This document shows positions 26,836-35,820 of a DNA stretch of 47,463 nucleotides, one piece after another. The stretch spans positions 1-47,463 of the forward strand of contig JAFWPR010000014.1 in NCBI GenBank assembly GCA_017545225.1, given 5' to 3'. Under the pieces are notes generated by a model. It was not told where the DNA came from and ran no database searches. It was given only the letters and a program-made list of their open reading frames with translations. Position numbers and translations under genes: made by a program. Position 1 is the first letter of the stretch; every line of letters starts with the position of its first letter. Source of the stretch: Clostridia bacterium. GTDB taxonomy: Bacteria > Bacillota > Clostridia > Oscillospirales > CAG-272.

Positions 26836-26906
26836 TTGAAACTCCTTGTATGTAAACTTAATTTTATCTCAAAGAACGTCCCGATGCCGAGACGACCTCC
26901 TTATAA

Positions 26907-26935
26907 TTATATACTAAACTATATTTTTTTTCAAT
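26907..26935 (-). promoter_or_regulatory. Promoter of the EF-G-like gene
   Basis: Minus strand TTGAAA, 17 bases, TATAAT, in a very AT-rich stretch; the leader is about 65 bases long. Confidence 0.85.
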
Positions 26936-27015
26936 ATGGGAAAACAACGAAACGGCGCGTTTATCCGTCAAAAAACCGAACGGTTTTTTGTGCAGATGTT
27001 ACAAATACGTTTTGA

Positions 27016-27048
27016 TAAAAAACCCGACCGCGAAAACGCGGCCGGGTC
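27016..27048 (-). terminator. Terminator of the first secreted paralogue
   Basis: Stem ACCCGGCCGCG with its near-perfect complement around TTTT (minus strand), followed by six T. It is 26 bases after the stop codon at 27074. Confidence 0.9.
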
Positions 27049-27073
27049 AGGTTATTGAGTTTGACCGGAATAA

Positions 27074-28153
27074 TTATCCGCGGCGTTTGCGGATGATGAA
27101 GGCGCCTGCGGCGGAAACTGCCGCGACTGCCGCCATGACGATCATCGGGTCGCCGGTCCTCGGAGCGCGGGTCTGGTTCGGATTGCCGGGATCCGCGGGA
27201 GTCGGGTTCGGGTTGTCGGGATCCGCGGGAGCCGGGTTCGGATTTCCGGGATCCGCAGGAGTCGGGTTCGGATTGTCGGGATCCGCAGGAGTCGGAGTCG
27301 GATCGTCGGGAACGGGCTGCGGAGCGGGATCGACGGGAGCCGGGATCAGCTCGTCGGACAGAGTTGCGGTCACGTGGCTCTTGGAAGACTTCGCCGCGAC
27401 GAGCCACGACCAGTCGCCGAGCGCGATAGCGTAACTTCTTTCACCCGCGGCGGTCTCGCTGCGGCCGCCCTGCGCGCCGATCGAGAAGTAGAACACGGTG
27501 CCGGGCGCGGCAGCGCCTTCTACGAAGTTGTCGAACGGAACGGACCACTCGATGGTGGAATATCCGTCGCTCGAATAAGAGATCACGTAGTCGACGCCCT
27601 CGGTCGGGTTATAGTTTCCTTTGAGACCGAGCTGGTTGTAGTGACCCTCTTCATACTCGCCAGTGTCGGTACGCTTGCATACCGCGTAGTAGAAGAGCGT
27701 GTCGGCGAGTTTGCCGAGTTTCGGTCCCTGGTCCGCGACGAAGGTATAAGCCACGTTCTTGTTGAAGCCGTCCTCCGGCGGATCGCCCGTTCCCGCGGGG
27801 ATGATCTGCTTCAGCTCGACCGGTTTGTTCCTGACCGCGAAGTTGAAACCGTGAACGTCGTCCCAGGAGAAATAGTACTCCATGGTCGGGAGCATTTCCT
27901 CCGCGTCGTCGAGGTCTTCACTCGACCAGAAATTCCTGTTGAGCGGAGATTCGTCGGGATCGACGCTGACGTAAAATCTCTCATACTCTCCTTCGCTGAT
28001 CACGCCGTCCTTGACGATGCAGTTCGGATCGGCGCGCTTAACGGTGAGAGTCACCGGAGTGTCGTCGACCCTGATCGAAGCTGCGAGCGACGGGAGCGCG
28101 GTGAGCGTGAAGATAAACAAAACGGTGAGAATGATCGCAAGAATTTTTTTCAT
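27074..28153 (-). CDS. Secreted CBM9/DOMON-like protein with sortase-like C-terminal anchor (paralogue A)
   Basis: A 359-residue secreted protein. The signal peptide is residues 1-24 (ends LPSLA). Residues of about 35-270 look like a carbohydrate-binding family 9/DOMON beta-sandwich: KDGVISEGEYERF near the start and YSTIEWSVPFDNF later. A linker of 10-residue NPNPTPADP(D/G) repeats follows, then APRTGDP, a hydrophobic helix and RKRRG. This tail has the order of a sortase signal (motif, membrane span, basic end) but lacks a classic LPXTG. No enzyme motif is seen, so a ligand-binding surface role is likely. Start ATG at 28153 has GGAGG upstream. It is a clear paralogue of the next gene upstream. 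Confidence 0.8.
   Translation of the reverse strand: MKKILAIILTVLFIFTLTALPSLAASIRVDDTPVTLTVKRADPNCIVKDGVISEGEYERFYVSVDPDESPLNRNFWSSEDLDDAEEMLPTMEYYFSWDDVHGFNFAVRNKPVELKQIIPAGTGDPPEDGFNKNVAYTFVADQGPKLGKLADTLFYYAVCKRTDTGEYEEGHYNQLGLKGNYNPTEGVDYVISYSSDGYSTIEWSVPFDNFVEGAAAPGTVFYFSIGAQGGRSETAAGERSYAIALGDWSWLVAAKSSKSHVTATLSDELIPAPVDPAPQPVPDDPTPTPADPDNPNPTPADPGNPNPAPADPDNPNPTPADPGNPNQTRAPRTGDPMIVMAAVAAVSAAGAFIIRKRRG
27180..27300. repeat. 30-bp in-frame minisatellite (Pro-rich linker)
   Basis: The string GGGATCCGC recurs exactly every 30 bases at 27188, 27218, 27248 and 27278, four units each coding ten residues. It is protein-coding and not a CRISPR. Confidence 0.9.
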
Positions 28154-28201
28154 GTCAATGATCCTCCAAATCGGCGCGAATACGCGTATTTATCTTTTTT
28201 C

Positions 28202-28230
28202 TTTATATCATAAATCGTCGCGCTTGTCAA
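28202..28230 (-). promoter_or_regulatory. Promoter of paralogue A
   Basis: Minus strand TTGACA, 17 bases, TATAAA with TGA before the -10. The spacer begins AGCGCG, as in the promoter of paralogue B. Confidence 0.85.
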
Positions 28231-28236
28231 CAGTAG

Positions 28237-28267
28237 AAATCGGACCGCCGAGGGGACGGTCCGATTT
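28237..28267. terminator. Terminator between the two paralogues
   Basis: Perfect 11-bp arms AAATCGGACCG/CGGTCCGATTT, 11 bases after the stop of paralogue B. The long T run is on the plus strand and a TTT on the minus strand. It directly precedes the promoter of paralogue A, so the two genes are separate transcription units. Confidence 0.75.
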
Positions 28268-28277
28268 TTTTATTCAC

Positions 28278-29381
28278 TCAGTGTCTCTTTTTGCGAACGA
28301 TGAAAGCGCCCGCGGCTGAAGCCGCCGCGACTGCCGCCATGATGATCATCGGGTCGCCGGTCCTCGGAGCGGTTCCGTTGCTCTGACCGCCGCCGTTGTT
28401 ATTTCCGCCGTCGGTGTTCTGACCGCCGTCGGTGTTCTGACCGCCGTCGGTGTTCTGACCGCCGTTGTTCTGGCCGCCGCCGTTGTTATTTCCGCCGTCG
28501 GTGTTCTGACCGCCGCCGTTGTTATTTCCGCCGTCATCCGGAGGAATGACTTCTCCGCCGCCGTTCGGAAGCTCATCCGAGGTGAGCAGATACGTGACGT
28601 TGTTGTGCATCGCTTTCTGGTTGACCATAAATCCGAAATCGCCGAGCACTATGCCGTATGCGGTCGAGAAATCGGGTACGGTGTTCGTTCCGGCGTTTGC
28701 CCAGAGGGTGAACTCGATCGTGGAGCCTGCTCCGCCGCCCGCCGTCAGGAAGTTGTTGAGCGGAATGGACCACTCGATGGTGCAGTAGCCGGTGCCGTAG
28801 TCGTAATTGATGATATAGTCCTGAAGCTCGGTCGGGTTGTAGTAACCCTGCGCGCCGAGCTGGTTCCAGTGACCTTCAAGGTATCTGCCGTCGTCCGTTC
28901 TCTTACCGAGAGCGAAATAAAGGGACGGGCTGGCTTCGTTGTCGGTATTGGCGCTGATGCCCCACGCGACGTTCTGGCAGAAATCGTCCTCGGGCTTGTC
29001 GCCTTCCTTGATGTCGAGGAGCTGCTGGATCTCCGCGGGCTTGTTCCTGATGGCTATGTTGATACCGTGAACTTCATCCCAGGAGAAGTAGTATTCCATC
29101 GTCTTCATCATGTCGAGTCCGAGGATCATGTCGTCGCCGGTAATGAACGTGACGTGCAGGGGGCTGCTTTCCTCGGAGAGGTCGACCTCGAATTTTTCAT
29201 ACTCGTTCGAGTTGATGACGCCGTCCTTGACGACGTTGTTCGGATCCGCCTTCTTGACGCTCACGATGTTGTTCGGATCCCATCCGGTTCCGTTCATCGC
29301 CTGCGACTGCGCGCCGACCGCGACTGTGAGCAGAGCTACCGTCATAATCGCGGCGATCGCTATGGCAATAATCTTTTTCAT
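28278..29381 (-). CDS. Secreted CBM9/DOMON-like protein with sortase-like C-terminal anchor (paralogue B)
   Basis: A 367-residue secreted protein with signal peptide 1-24, a beta-sandwich region (KDGVINSNEYEKF; YCTIEWSIPLNNF) and a linker of Gly/Asn/Gln repeats (GGQNTD units). The C-terminal APRTGDP, hydrophobic helix and RKKRH are almost identical to paralogue A, while the linkers are unrelated. Alignment by eye runs through most of the folded part (MEYYFSWDEVHG, GHWNQLGAQGYYNPTE). I place the start at ATG 29381 (AGGTG upstream), which gives a proper signal peptide. A role in binding extracellular glycans or another ligand is inferred. Confidence 0.8.
   Translation of the reverse strand: MKKIIAIAIAAIMTVALLTVAVGAQSQAMNGTGWDPNNIVSVKKADPNNVVKDGVINSNEYEKFEVDLSEESSPLHVTFITGDDMILGLDMMKTMEYYFSWDEVHGINIAIRNKPAEIQQLLDIKEGDKPEDDFCQNVAWGISANTDNEASPSLYFALGKRTDDGRYLEGHWNQLGAQGYYNPTELQDYIINYDYGTGYCTIEWSIPLNNFLTAGGGAGSTIEFTLWANAGTNTVPDFSTAYGIVLGDFGFMVNQKAMHNNVTYLLTSDELPNGGGEVIPPDDGGNNNGGGQNTDGGNNNGGGQNNGGQNTDGGQNTDGGQNTDGGNNNGGGQSNGTAPRTGDPMIIMAAVAAASAAGAFIVRKKRH
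28384..28533. repeat. 18-bp in-frame repeats (Gly/Asn/Gln linker)
   Basis: Tandem units of CCGCCGTCGGTGTTCTGA (plus strand), three in succession near 28408-28461, with diverged copies on both sides. They code GGQNTD on the minus strand. Confidence 0.85.
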
Positions 29382-29455
29382 GTTGCACCTCATAATTATA
29401 ATTTGTGCCCGGAGCGTTGTCCCTCGTGTTCCGTCCGGACTATTGTCCATATTAC

Positions 29456-29484
29456 TTTATACCATACGGAACGCGCTTTGTCAA
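29456..29484 (-). promoter_or_regulatory. Promoter of paralogue B
   Basis: Minus strand TTGACA, 17 bases, TATAAA with TGG before the -10. The leader is about 70 bases. Spacer start (AAGCGCG) resembles that of paralogue A. Confidence 0.85.
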
Positions 29485-29543
29485 GATTTTTTTCGCCCCG
29501 GCGGGAGCCGCCGAGGCCGCGTTTCCCGCGTATCTCCGGGGAC

Positions 29544-29572
29544 TTGACAAATCTTCCCTCTAAATGTAAGAT
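29544..29572 (+). promoter_or_regulatory. Promoter of the OYE-SDR-FAD operon
   Basis: TTGACA, 17 bases, TAAGAT, 32 bases before the first start codon and divergent from the paralogue B promoter 60 bases away. Confidence 0.75.
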
Positions 29573-29604
29573 TTACTTGAAAGAACAACGCGAGGATGAG
29601 ACGA

Positions 29605-30906
29605 ATGAGACCGTTTTTTACGAAAGAAGATTTTCTGCGCGCGGACCCGGGCGGGGCGCCGCTTCCCTTTTCGGAGGACGTCCGCGTTCTCGGCGACGCC
29701 GTCGCCGTCGGGCCGCTCACTGCGCCGTCGCGGATCTTATATCAGCCGATGGAGGGATGCGACGGGGAGCCGGACGGATCCCCCGGCGAGCTGACCGTCA
29801 GACGTTATCTGCGTTTCGCCGCGGGCGGACCGGGTATCATATGGTTTGAAGCTGTCGCCGTAATGCGGGAAGGTCGAGCGAATCCGCGTCAGCTGATGCT
29901 GACGGAGGAAAACGCCGGTTCCTTCTCGCGCCTCGTCGAAAAAATAAAGGAAACGGCGGTGAGATCGGGAAATCCCGAGCCGCTCGTCATAATGCAGGCG
30001 ACGCACTCCGGACGGTATTCGAAGCCGGACGGGACCCCCGCGCCTCTCGTTCCGCAACGCTGTCCCGCTCTCGAAAAGAACGGCGTCCCGGTCACCGTCG
30101 TCGGCGACGGATATCTCGACCGGGTCGGGGAAGCGATCGTCCGCTCGGCGAAGCTCGCCGAAAAGACGGGGTTCGACGGCGTCGACGTGAAATGCTGCCA
30201 CAGATATCTGCTGTCCGAGCTTCTCTCGGCGCGTGAGCGCGACGGAAAATACGGCGGCCGGTTTGAAAACAGAACGCGTCTTCTTCTCGACGCGGTCTCG
30301 GGCGCCCGCGCTGCGTGCCGCGACGGATTCGCCGTCGCGACTCGTCTGAACGTATACGACGGAGCGGAGATCCCGAACGGGTTCGGCTCGGCTCCCGACG
30401 GATCGTTCGACCCCGCGGAACCCGAAAAACTCGCGCGCGAGCTCGCCGCTCGCGGCGTGTCGCTGATCAACGTCACGATGGGGAACCCGTACTTCAACCC
30501 GCACGTCAACAGACCGTTCGCGCAGGGAGCGTACGATCCGCCGGAGTCTCCGCTCGACGGCGTCGCGCGGCTGCTGTCCGGGGCGGAGACCGTTAAACGG
30601 GCGGCTCCTTCCGCCGCGGTCGCCGCGTCCGGCTTTTCGTTCCTCGGAGCGGCGGCGCCGAACGTCGCCGCGGCGTTTACGGCGAACGGATCGTTCGATC
30701 TCTGCGGATTCGGAAGAGAGGCGATAGCGTATCCGGATCTCGCCTCGGATATCCTCAAAAACGGGGCGATGAAAAAAGAAAAACTGTGTATGTGCTGTTC
30801 TAAATGCACGGAAATCATGAGAAAGCCGGGCGGAACGCCCGGGTGCGTGTTAAGAGATAAAGAGGTATATCTCCCGATATACAGGAAGTTTTGTGTGGAG
30901 GACTGA
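29605..30906 (+). CDS. Old-yellow-enzyme-like flavin oxidoreductase with Fe-S cysteines, no NAD domain
   Basis: A 433-residue TIM-barrel flavoprotein of the NADH:flavin oxidoreductase family. Seen are LYQPMEG at the FMN site, MQATHSGRYS, GFDGVDVKCCHRYLLSELLS with the active-site region, NRTRLLLDAV and FDLCGFGREAIAYPDL. Near the C terminus C395, C398, C401 and C414 form a CxxCxxC-x12-C set. Dienoyl-CoA reductases have CxxCxxxC-x11-C over the same 19-residue span, so a 4Fe-4S cluster is likely but the third Cys is shifted. The FAD/NAD domain of those longer enzymes is absent. ATG 29605 is chosen because GAGG lies nine bases upstream; 29596 is too close to it. Substrate unknown. Confidence 0.82.
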   Translation: MRPFFTKEDFLRADPGGAPLPFSEDVRVLGDAVAVGPLTAPSRILYQPMEGCDGEPDGSPGELTVRRYLRFAAGGPGIIWFEAVAVMREGRANPRQLMLTEENAGSFSRLVEKIKETAVRSGNPEPLVIMQATHSGRYSKPDGTPAPLVPQRCPALEKNGVPVTVVGDGYLDRVGEAIVRSAKLAEKTGFDGVDVKCCHRYLLSELLSARERDGKYGGRFENRTRLLLDAVSGARAACRDGFAVATRLNVYDGAEIPNGFGSAPDGSFDPAEPEKLARELAARGVSLINVTMGNPYFNPHVNRPFAQGAYDPPESPLDGVARLLSGAETVKRAAPSAAVAASGFSFLGAAAPNVAAAFTANGSFDLCGFGREAIAYPDLASDILKNGAMKKEKLCMCCSKCTEIMRKPGGTPGCVLRDKEVYLPIYRKFCVED

Positions 30907-30909
30907 ACA

Positions 30910-31635
30910 ATGAAGACCGCAATGATAACGGGAGTCGCCGGAGGGATAGGCGGCGCGTGCGCCGGACTGTTTTTGAAAAACGGATTCACCGTCGTCGGAA
31001 TGGACGTGGTTGAAAAAAGCCCGGAATTCGAGGGGGATTTCACCTATTTCAGAGGCGATCTCTCCTCGCGTGAGGACAGAGCGGCTTTCCTCGCCCTCGC
31101 GCTTGAAAAGCACGGCTCCGTCGACGTTCTGCTGAACGTGGCGGGCGTCGCGCCGAAGGTCAGACGCGATATCCTCGAGATGACCGAGGAAAGCTACGAC
31201 TTCGTCATGGGGATCAACACGAAGGGCACCTTCTTTCTGACGCAGTCGGTCGCGAACGAAATGATAAAAGCGGGGCGCGGCGGCGCGATCGTCAACGTGT
31301 CCTCGATGTCCGCGTACACGAGCAGTACGTCGCGCGGCGAATACTGCATCTCCAAAGCGGGCGTCTCGATGATAACGTCCCTCTTCGCCGATCGCCTCGC
31401 GGAATACGGCATCGCCGTCAACGAAGTGCGCCCGGGCATCATCATGACCGGGATGACCGGTGCGGTGAAGGACAAATACGACAAACTGATAGGCGAAGGG
31501 CTCCTTCCCGTCGCGCGATGGGGAAGGCCCGAGGACGTCGCTGCGGCGATGCTCGCGCTCGCCGACGGTTCCCTTCCCTACGTGACGGGTCAGTCCGTCG
31601 ACGTGGACGGCGGATTCCACATCCGGAGGCTTTGA
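30910..31635 (+). CDS. Short-chain dehydrogenase/reductase
   Basis: A 241-residue SDR with the NAD(P) loop TGVAGGIGGA, the LLNVAGVAPK motif, a catalytic Ser in NVSSMSAY and YCISK (YxxxK). The end VTGQSVDVDGGF is typical of the FabG-like group. It lies three bases after the OYE-like gene and its stop overlaps the next start as TGATG. It probably oxidises or reduces a hydroxyl on the substrate shared by this operon. Confidence 0.92.
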   Translation: MKTAMITGVAGGIGGACAGLFLKNGFTVVGMDVVEKSPEFEGDFTYFRGDLSSREDRAAFLALALEKHGSVDVLLNVAGVAPKVRRDILEMTEESYDFVMGINTKGTFFLTQSVANEMIKAGRGGAIVNVSSMSAYTSSTSRGEYCISKAGVSMITSLFADRLAEYGIAVNEVRPGIIMTGMTGAVKDKYDKLIGEGLLPVARWGRPEDVAAAMLALADGSLPYVTGQSVDVDGGFHIRRL

Positions 31636-33533
31636 TGAAAGAGTTCAATTCATATTCCGCTCTGGTCGCGGGATCGGGATGCGCGGGGCTCGCCGCCGCG
31701 GTCAGACTCGCCGAAGCGGGCGTCCGCACGGCCCTTCTGACGGAGGGGATGGCGCTCGGTACCTCGCGGAACACGGGGAGCGACAAACAGACTTACTACA
31801 AAATGAGTCTGTCGGGCTCCGAGCCCGACAGCCCGCGCGCGATGGCGGACGATCTGTTCGCAGGCGGCGCCGTCGACGGCGACTGCGCTCTGTCGGAAGC
31901 GGCTCTGTCGGTGCGCGCGTTCTGTGATCTTGTCACGCTCGGCGTTCCGTTTCCCCACAACGCGTACGGAGAGTACGTGGGGTACAAGACGGATCACGAT
32001 CCGCGGGCGCGCGCTGCGAGCGCGGGTCCGCTTACCTCTCGCTTTATGACGGAGGCGCTCGAGGGCCGTCTTCGCGAACTGCCCGTCGACGTTTTCGACG
32101 GTTTCCGAGTCCTTGAAATACTGAAATCCGGCAGACGAGCGGCAGGCGTCCTCGCTCTTGATCTCAAAACCGGAGAACTCGCCGCTTTCCGCGCGCCCGA
32201 CGTGATCCTCGCGACAGGCGGACCGGCGGGCATTTACGCCGATTCGGTCTACCCGGAGAGCCAGACCGGATCGACCTCGCTCGCGATCCTCGCGGGAGCG
32301 CAGCTGTCGAACCTCACCGAGTGGCAGTTCGGCCTCTCCTCGGTCGCTCCGCGGTGGAACGTATCGGGAACGTATTTTCAGGTCCTCCCGCGCCTTTTCT
32401 CGCGTGACGCGGACGGCACGGAGAGAGAATTCCTGACGGATATAATACGGGACCCGGGCGAGGCGCTCGGCGTCCTGTTCCTCAAAGGTTATCAGTGGCC
32501 GTTCGACTCCGGACGAGTGAAGAGCGGTTCCTCGATCGTCGATATCGCCGTATACCGCGAGACCGTGCTGAGAGGGCGAAAAGTCTATCTCGACTATACG
32601 AAAAACCCGTTCGGTCTCACAGCGATCGACCCGGATATCCTGCCGGACGAGGCGAGGAATTACCTCGCGGGGGCGGAGGCTTACCTGCCGACCCCGTGGG
32701 AACGGCTTGAAAAAATGAACGCCCCTGCGCTCGACTTTTACGCAAAGCGGGGCGTCGATCTGAGGCGCGAACCGCTCGGGATCGCGCTCTGCGCGCAGCA
32801 CCACAACGGCGGGATCGCCGTCGACGGACGCTGGCGCACGAGCGTGCCGGGCCTTTACGCTATCGGCGAATGCGCCGGAACGCACGGGGTGAGAAGACCC
32901 GGCGGCTCCGCTCTGAACGCGGGTCAGGTCGGCGCGATCCGAGCGACGGAATATATATCCGTTAAAGGCGGCGAGCCGTGTCCGGACGAAGAGTTTTCTG
33001 CAATTGTCGAAAAAGCAGAAAGCACATACGCTTCCCTTGCGGAAAAAGACTCGCCCGCAGCCGACGCGGAAGCGATGATAAAAAACGCTCGCCGCCGCAT
33101 GAGCGACTGCGCCGGAGCGATAAGGGACGCGGATAAAATGAAGGCGGCGCTCCTCGCCGCCGAAGAGGACGAGAAAACCGTCCGCGCCGCGTCTTTCAAA
33201 GGCGCGGACGGAACAGCGAAGTATTCAGCTCTGCTCGACGTGCTGATCACCCAGCGCGCCGTTCTCACCGCGATGATCGACTACGCGGCGCGGTCCGGCG
33301 GATCGCGCGGTTCCGCGCTTTACACCGACCCCGACGGCGAACTCCGGGAAGGCCTTGAAGAGATCTTCCGTATGAGCCCCGAGAACGTAAAGCTGAGGGG
33401 TTCCGTCCAGACCGTCGAGATGCGCGGCGAAAACTTCGCCGTCTGGTGGCGGCCGGTAAGAAAAATACCTCCGGAAGACGGTTTCTTCGAAAACGTCTGG
33501 AGAGGTTACAGAGAAAACAAGAACGTAGAATAA
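31635..33533 (+). CDS. FAD-dependent oxidoreductase (fumarate reductase flavoprotein-like)
   Basis: A 632-residue flavoprotein. The N terminus has the Rossmann motif GSGCAGLAAAVRLAEAG, then GTSRNTGSDKQTYYK. The late motif LYAIGECAGTHGVRRPGGSALNAGQVGA is the FAD-binding C-terminal segment of the fumarate reductase/aspartate oxidase family. Residues 100-400 form a substrate domain unlike true succinate dehydrogenase (no HPTG segment). No membrane anchor or Fe-S subunit accompanies it, so it is probably a soluble dehydrogenase or reductase of a specific metabolite. GGAGG precedes ATG 31635. The operon ends in a hairpin at 33538. Confidence 0.85.
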   Translation: MKEFNSYSALVAGSGCAGLAAAVRLAEAGVRTALLTEGMALGTSRNTGSDKQTYYKMSLSGSEPDSPRAMADDLFAGGAVDGDCALSEAALSVRAFCDLVTLGVPFPHNAYGEYVGYKTDHDPRARAASAGPLTSRFMTEALEGRLRELPVDVFDGFRVLEILKSGRRAAGVLALDLKTGELAAFRAPDVILATGGPAGIYADSVYPESQTGSTSLAILAGAQLSNLTEWQFGLSSVAPRWNVSGTYFQVLPRLFSRDADGTEREFLTDIIRDPGEALGVLFLKGYQWPFDSGRVKSGSSIVDIAVYRETVLRGRKVYLDYTKNPFGLTAIDPDILPDEARNYLAGAEAYLPTPWERLEKMNAPALDFYAKRGVDLRREPLGIALCAQHHNGGIAVDGRWRTSVPGLYAIGECAGTHGVRRPGGSALNAGQVGAIRATEYISVKGGEPCPDEEFSAIVEKAESTYASLAEKDSPAADAEAMIKNARRRMSDCAGAIRDADKMKAALLAAEEDEKTVRAASFKGADGTAKYSALLDVLITQRAVLTAMIDYAARSGGSRGSALYTDPDGELREGLEEIFRMSPENVKLRGSVQTVEMRGENFAVWWRPVRKIPPEDGFFENVWRGYRENKNVE

Positions 33534-33537
33534 CGGA

Positions 33538-33561
33538 CAGGGGACGGAAAACCGTCCCCTG
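33538..33561. terminator. Terminator between convergent FAD and ABC genes
   Basis: Perfect 10-bp arms CAGGGGACGG/CCGTCCCCTG with an AAAA loop. The T tract on the plus strand is interrupted. Confidence 0.7.
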
Positions 33562-33572
33562 ATCTTTATTCT

Positions 33573-35816
33573 TTATTCTTTCTTCATCTTCGACATTTGA
33601 CGCTGTGCCATGACGAGTCCGTGGTAGATGCCGCCCTGTCTCATCAGTTCTTCGTGCGTTCCCGACTCGACGAGTTTTCCTTTGTCGAGGACGATCAGGA
33701 ACGTGGCGTTGCGGAGCGTCGACAGGCGGTGCGCTATCGCGAACGTCGTGCGGTCCGCCGTGAGGCGGGCGAGCGTCTCCTGAATATCGTGCTCCGTCTC
33801 CGTGTCGAGCGACGAGGTCGCCTCGTCGAGGATCAGTATCTTCGGGTCGTGGAGCAGAGCGCGCGCTATCGCCACGCGCTGTCGTTCGCCGCCGGAGAGC
33901 GTGTGTCCTTTCTCGCCTATTACGGTGTCGTAGCCGTCGGTGAGTTTCACGATGAAGCCGTGCGCTCCCGCCGCTTTCGCCGCAGTTATTACCGCCTCCC
34001 GCGAGGCGCCCGGCGAGGCGTACGCGATATTGTCGTAGACCGTGCCGTGGAAGAGGAACGTCTCCTGAAGAACGACGCCCATCTGCGAGCGCAGGGAGTG
34101 CTGAGACAGATCGCGCAGGTCGACCCCGTCGATCGTGATCCTCCCCCCGCCCGGATCGTAAAGACGCATGAGCAGATTTATCATCGTCGACTTTCCGGCG
34201 CCCGATCTGCCGACGATGCCGACCATCTCTCCGGGCTTCACTTTGAGTGATATCCCTTTAAGAACGTCGACGCCCTCGTCGTAACCGAACGACACGTTGT
34301 CGAACTCGACCTCTCCGGTCACGGCGATCTCTTTCGCCGTTTCGGCGTCCGGGACGTCCTCGCGTTCGTCGACGATATCGTATATCTTCACGAGCGAGGT
34401 GATCGTTCGCGAGAGCATCCTCGGCAGACGGACCATCCATCCGAGAGGACCGTAGAGCAGCGTCGCGTACGAGGTGTACATCATGACCTCGCCGAGCGTC
34501 ATCGCGCCGGACAGGATCTTCGAGCCGGTGTAAAGAAGGAGCAGGACCGTTCCGAGATTGAGCACGAACGTGAAGATCGGGTCGATGAGGTTGAAGATCA
34601 TCTCGTTTTTCATCTCTATATCGCGCTCTTTCGTGATAGCGTCGTCGTACCGCGCCTCTTCCTTCCTCTCGGTCCTGTACGCCTTGACGACGCGGATACC
34701 CGAGAAGATGTCGTGAAGGACGGAGCCGGAGAACGAACCGGCGCGCCACTGTTTGTCGTACATCTTTCTGAACTTCTTCATGACTTTCACGCCGATGAGA
34801 AGGCAGAGGGGGACGGGAACGATGACCAGAAGGGCGAGCAGCGGATCCTTGAGACAAATGATAACCGTCACCGCGACGAGAAGGACAAGCTGCTGTATCA
34901 GACCCGGAACTTCGTTCGTGATGAAGCGCTCGATCATCGCCGTGTCCCAAGTGACCGATCGCATCAGTTCACCCGAGGTCCGGCGCGATAGCGTCTTGAC
35001 GGACATCTTTTCTATCTTGTCGAACACCATCCTGCGAAGATCGACGATCAGGCCGCAGCCCGCCTCCATAACGGAGAGGTTGCGGAGCGACTGGAACAGA
35101 TACGAAGAAAGTCCGAGTCCCGCCATCAGAAGGACGGTGAGACAGAAGCCGCGGAAGACGGCTCCTCCGTCGCCCGCGAGCACCGCCGCTCTCGCCGTCT
35201 CGCTGTCGATATATCCGTCGACGAGCAGGCGGTTCACGTACGGTCCCGCAAGGGTCACCGCGAATATGACGAAATACAGGATCACAGAAATTATAAGCCA
35301 TTTTTTATACGGCAGGGCGAGTTTGAGCGTCCGCTTGATAAGCGACGAACGGCTCGCACACCTGATGCACGTGTTCATCCCCGGGCGCAGCCGCCGCCCG
35401 CACTTCGGGCAGACGCGAGGCGCGTCGCCCTCGGCGGGAGCGATATTGCCCGTATCGCGGTACCGCGTCAGACGGCGGGTCGCCTTAGCCATCGCGTCGG
35501 CGTGCGTACACGACGATCGGCAGATCACGACGGGACCGCTTTCCGTCTCGGCGCACATCTCGCACGCGCCGACGAGCGGGTGATACTCGAACTCCTCCGC
35601 GTCGGAAAGCAGCACGGAACGGACGGGGGTCCCGCCCTCAAAGGCGAAAACGCCGTCCTCCGTTATGACCGCCGCGCCGTCGACCGCCGCGCCGTCGAGA
35701 TCGAGATCGTAGGCGAAAGCAGTAATGAGCTCGCCCGAGACCGACCCCTCCGGCAGCGTCTTCAAAAGCTGCGCCGGCGTTTTTCCGGTTCGTCCCGTTT
35801 TCTTCTTCTTCTTCAT
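33573..35816 (-). CDS. ABC exporter with N-terminal zinc-ribbon module (second half of pair)
   Basis: A 747-residue type I ABC exporter half. Residues 25-125 form a compact PH-like beta domain with an extra CxxC...CxxxC set (C85, C88, C99, C103). A zinc ribbon follows (C136, C139, C150, C153). Six membrane helices span about 165-445. The nucleotide domain has Walker A GRSGAGKS, signature LSGGERQ, Walker B ILILDEATSSLD and the H-loop AHRLST. It lies four bases after the DUF1854 gene and is the last gene of the operon. It probably pairs with the other ABC half (36347-38626). Cargo unknown. Confidence 0.9.
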   Translation of the reverse strand: MKKKKKTGRTGKTPAQLLKTLPEGSVSGELITAFAYDLDLDGAAVDGAAVITEDGVFAFEGGTPVRSVLLSDAEEFEYHPLVGACEMCAETESGPVVICRSSCTHADAMAKATRRLTRYRDTGNIAPAEGDAPRVCPKCGRRLRPGMNTCIRCASRSSLIKRTLKLALPYKKWLIISVILYFVIFAVTLAGPYVNRLLVDGYIDSETARAAVLAGDGGAVFRGFCLTVLLMAGLGLSSYLFQSLRNLSVMEAGCGLIVDLRRMVFDKIEKMSVKTLSRRTSGELMRSVTWDTAMIERFITNEVPGLIQQLVLLVAVTVIICLKDPLLALLVIVPVPLCLLIGVKVMKKFRKMYDKQWRAGSFSGSVLHDIFSGIRVVKAYRTERKEEARYDDAITKERDIEMKNEMIFNLIDPIFTFVLNLGTVLLLLYTGSKILSGAMTLGEVMMYTSYATLLYGPLGWMVRLPRMLSRTITSLVKIYDIVDEREDVPDAETAKEIAVTGEVEFDNVSFGYDEGVDVLKGISLKVKPGEMVGIVGRSGAGKSTMINLLMRLYDPGGGRITIDGVDLRDLSQHSLRSQMGVVLQETFLFHGTVYDNIAYASPGASREAVITAAKAAGAHGFIVKLTDGYDTVIGEKGHTLSGGERQRVAIARALLHDPKILILDEATSSLDTETEHDIQETLARLTADRTTFAIAHRLSTLRNATFLIVLDKGKLVESGTHEELMRQGGIYHGLVMAQRQMSKMKKE

Positions 35817-35820
35817 TTCC

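Noticed and set aside
27180..28533. Regular tandem repeats that could suggest CRISPR
   Set aside because: Units of 30 and 18 bp are contiguous, have no spacers, and encode linkers in frame.
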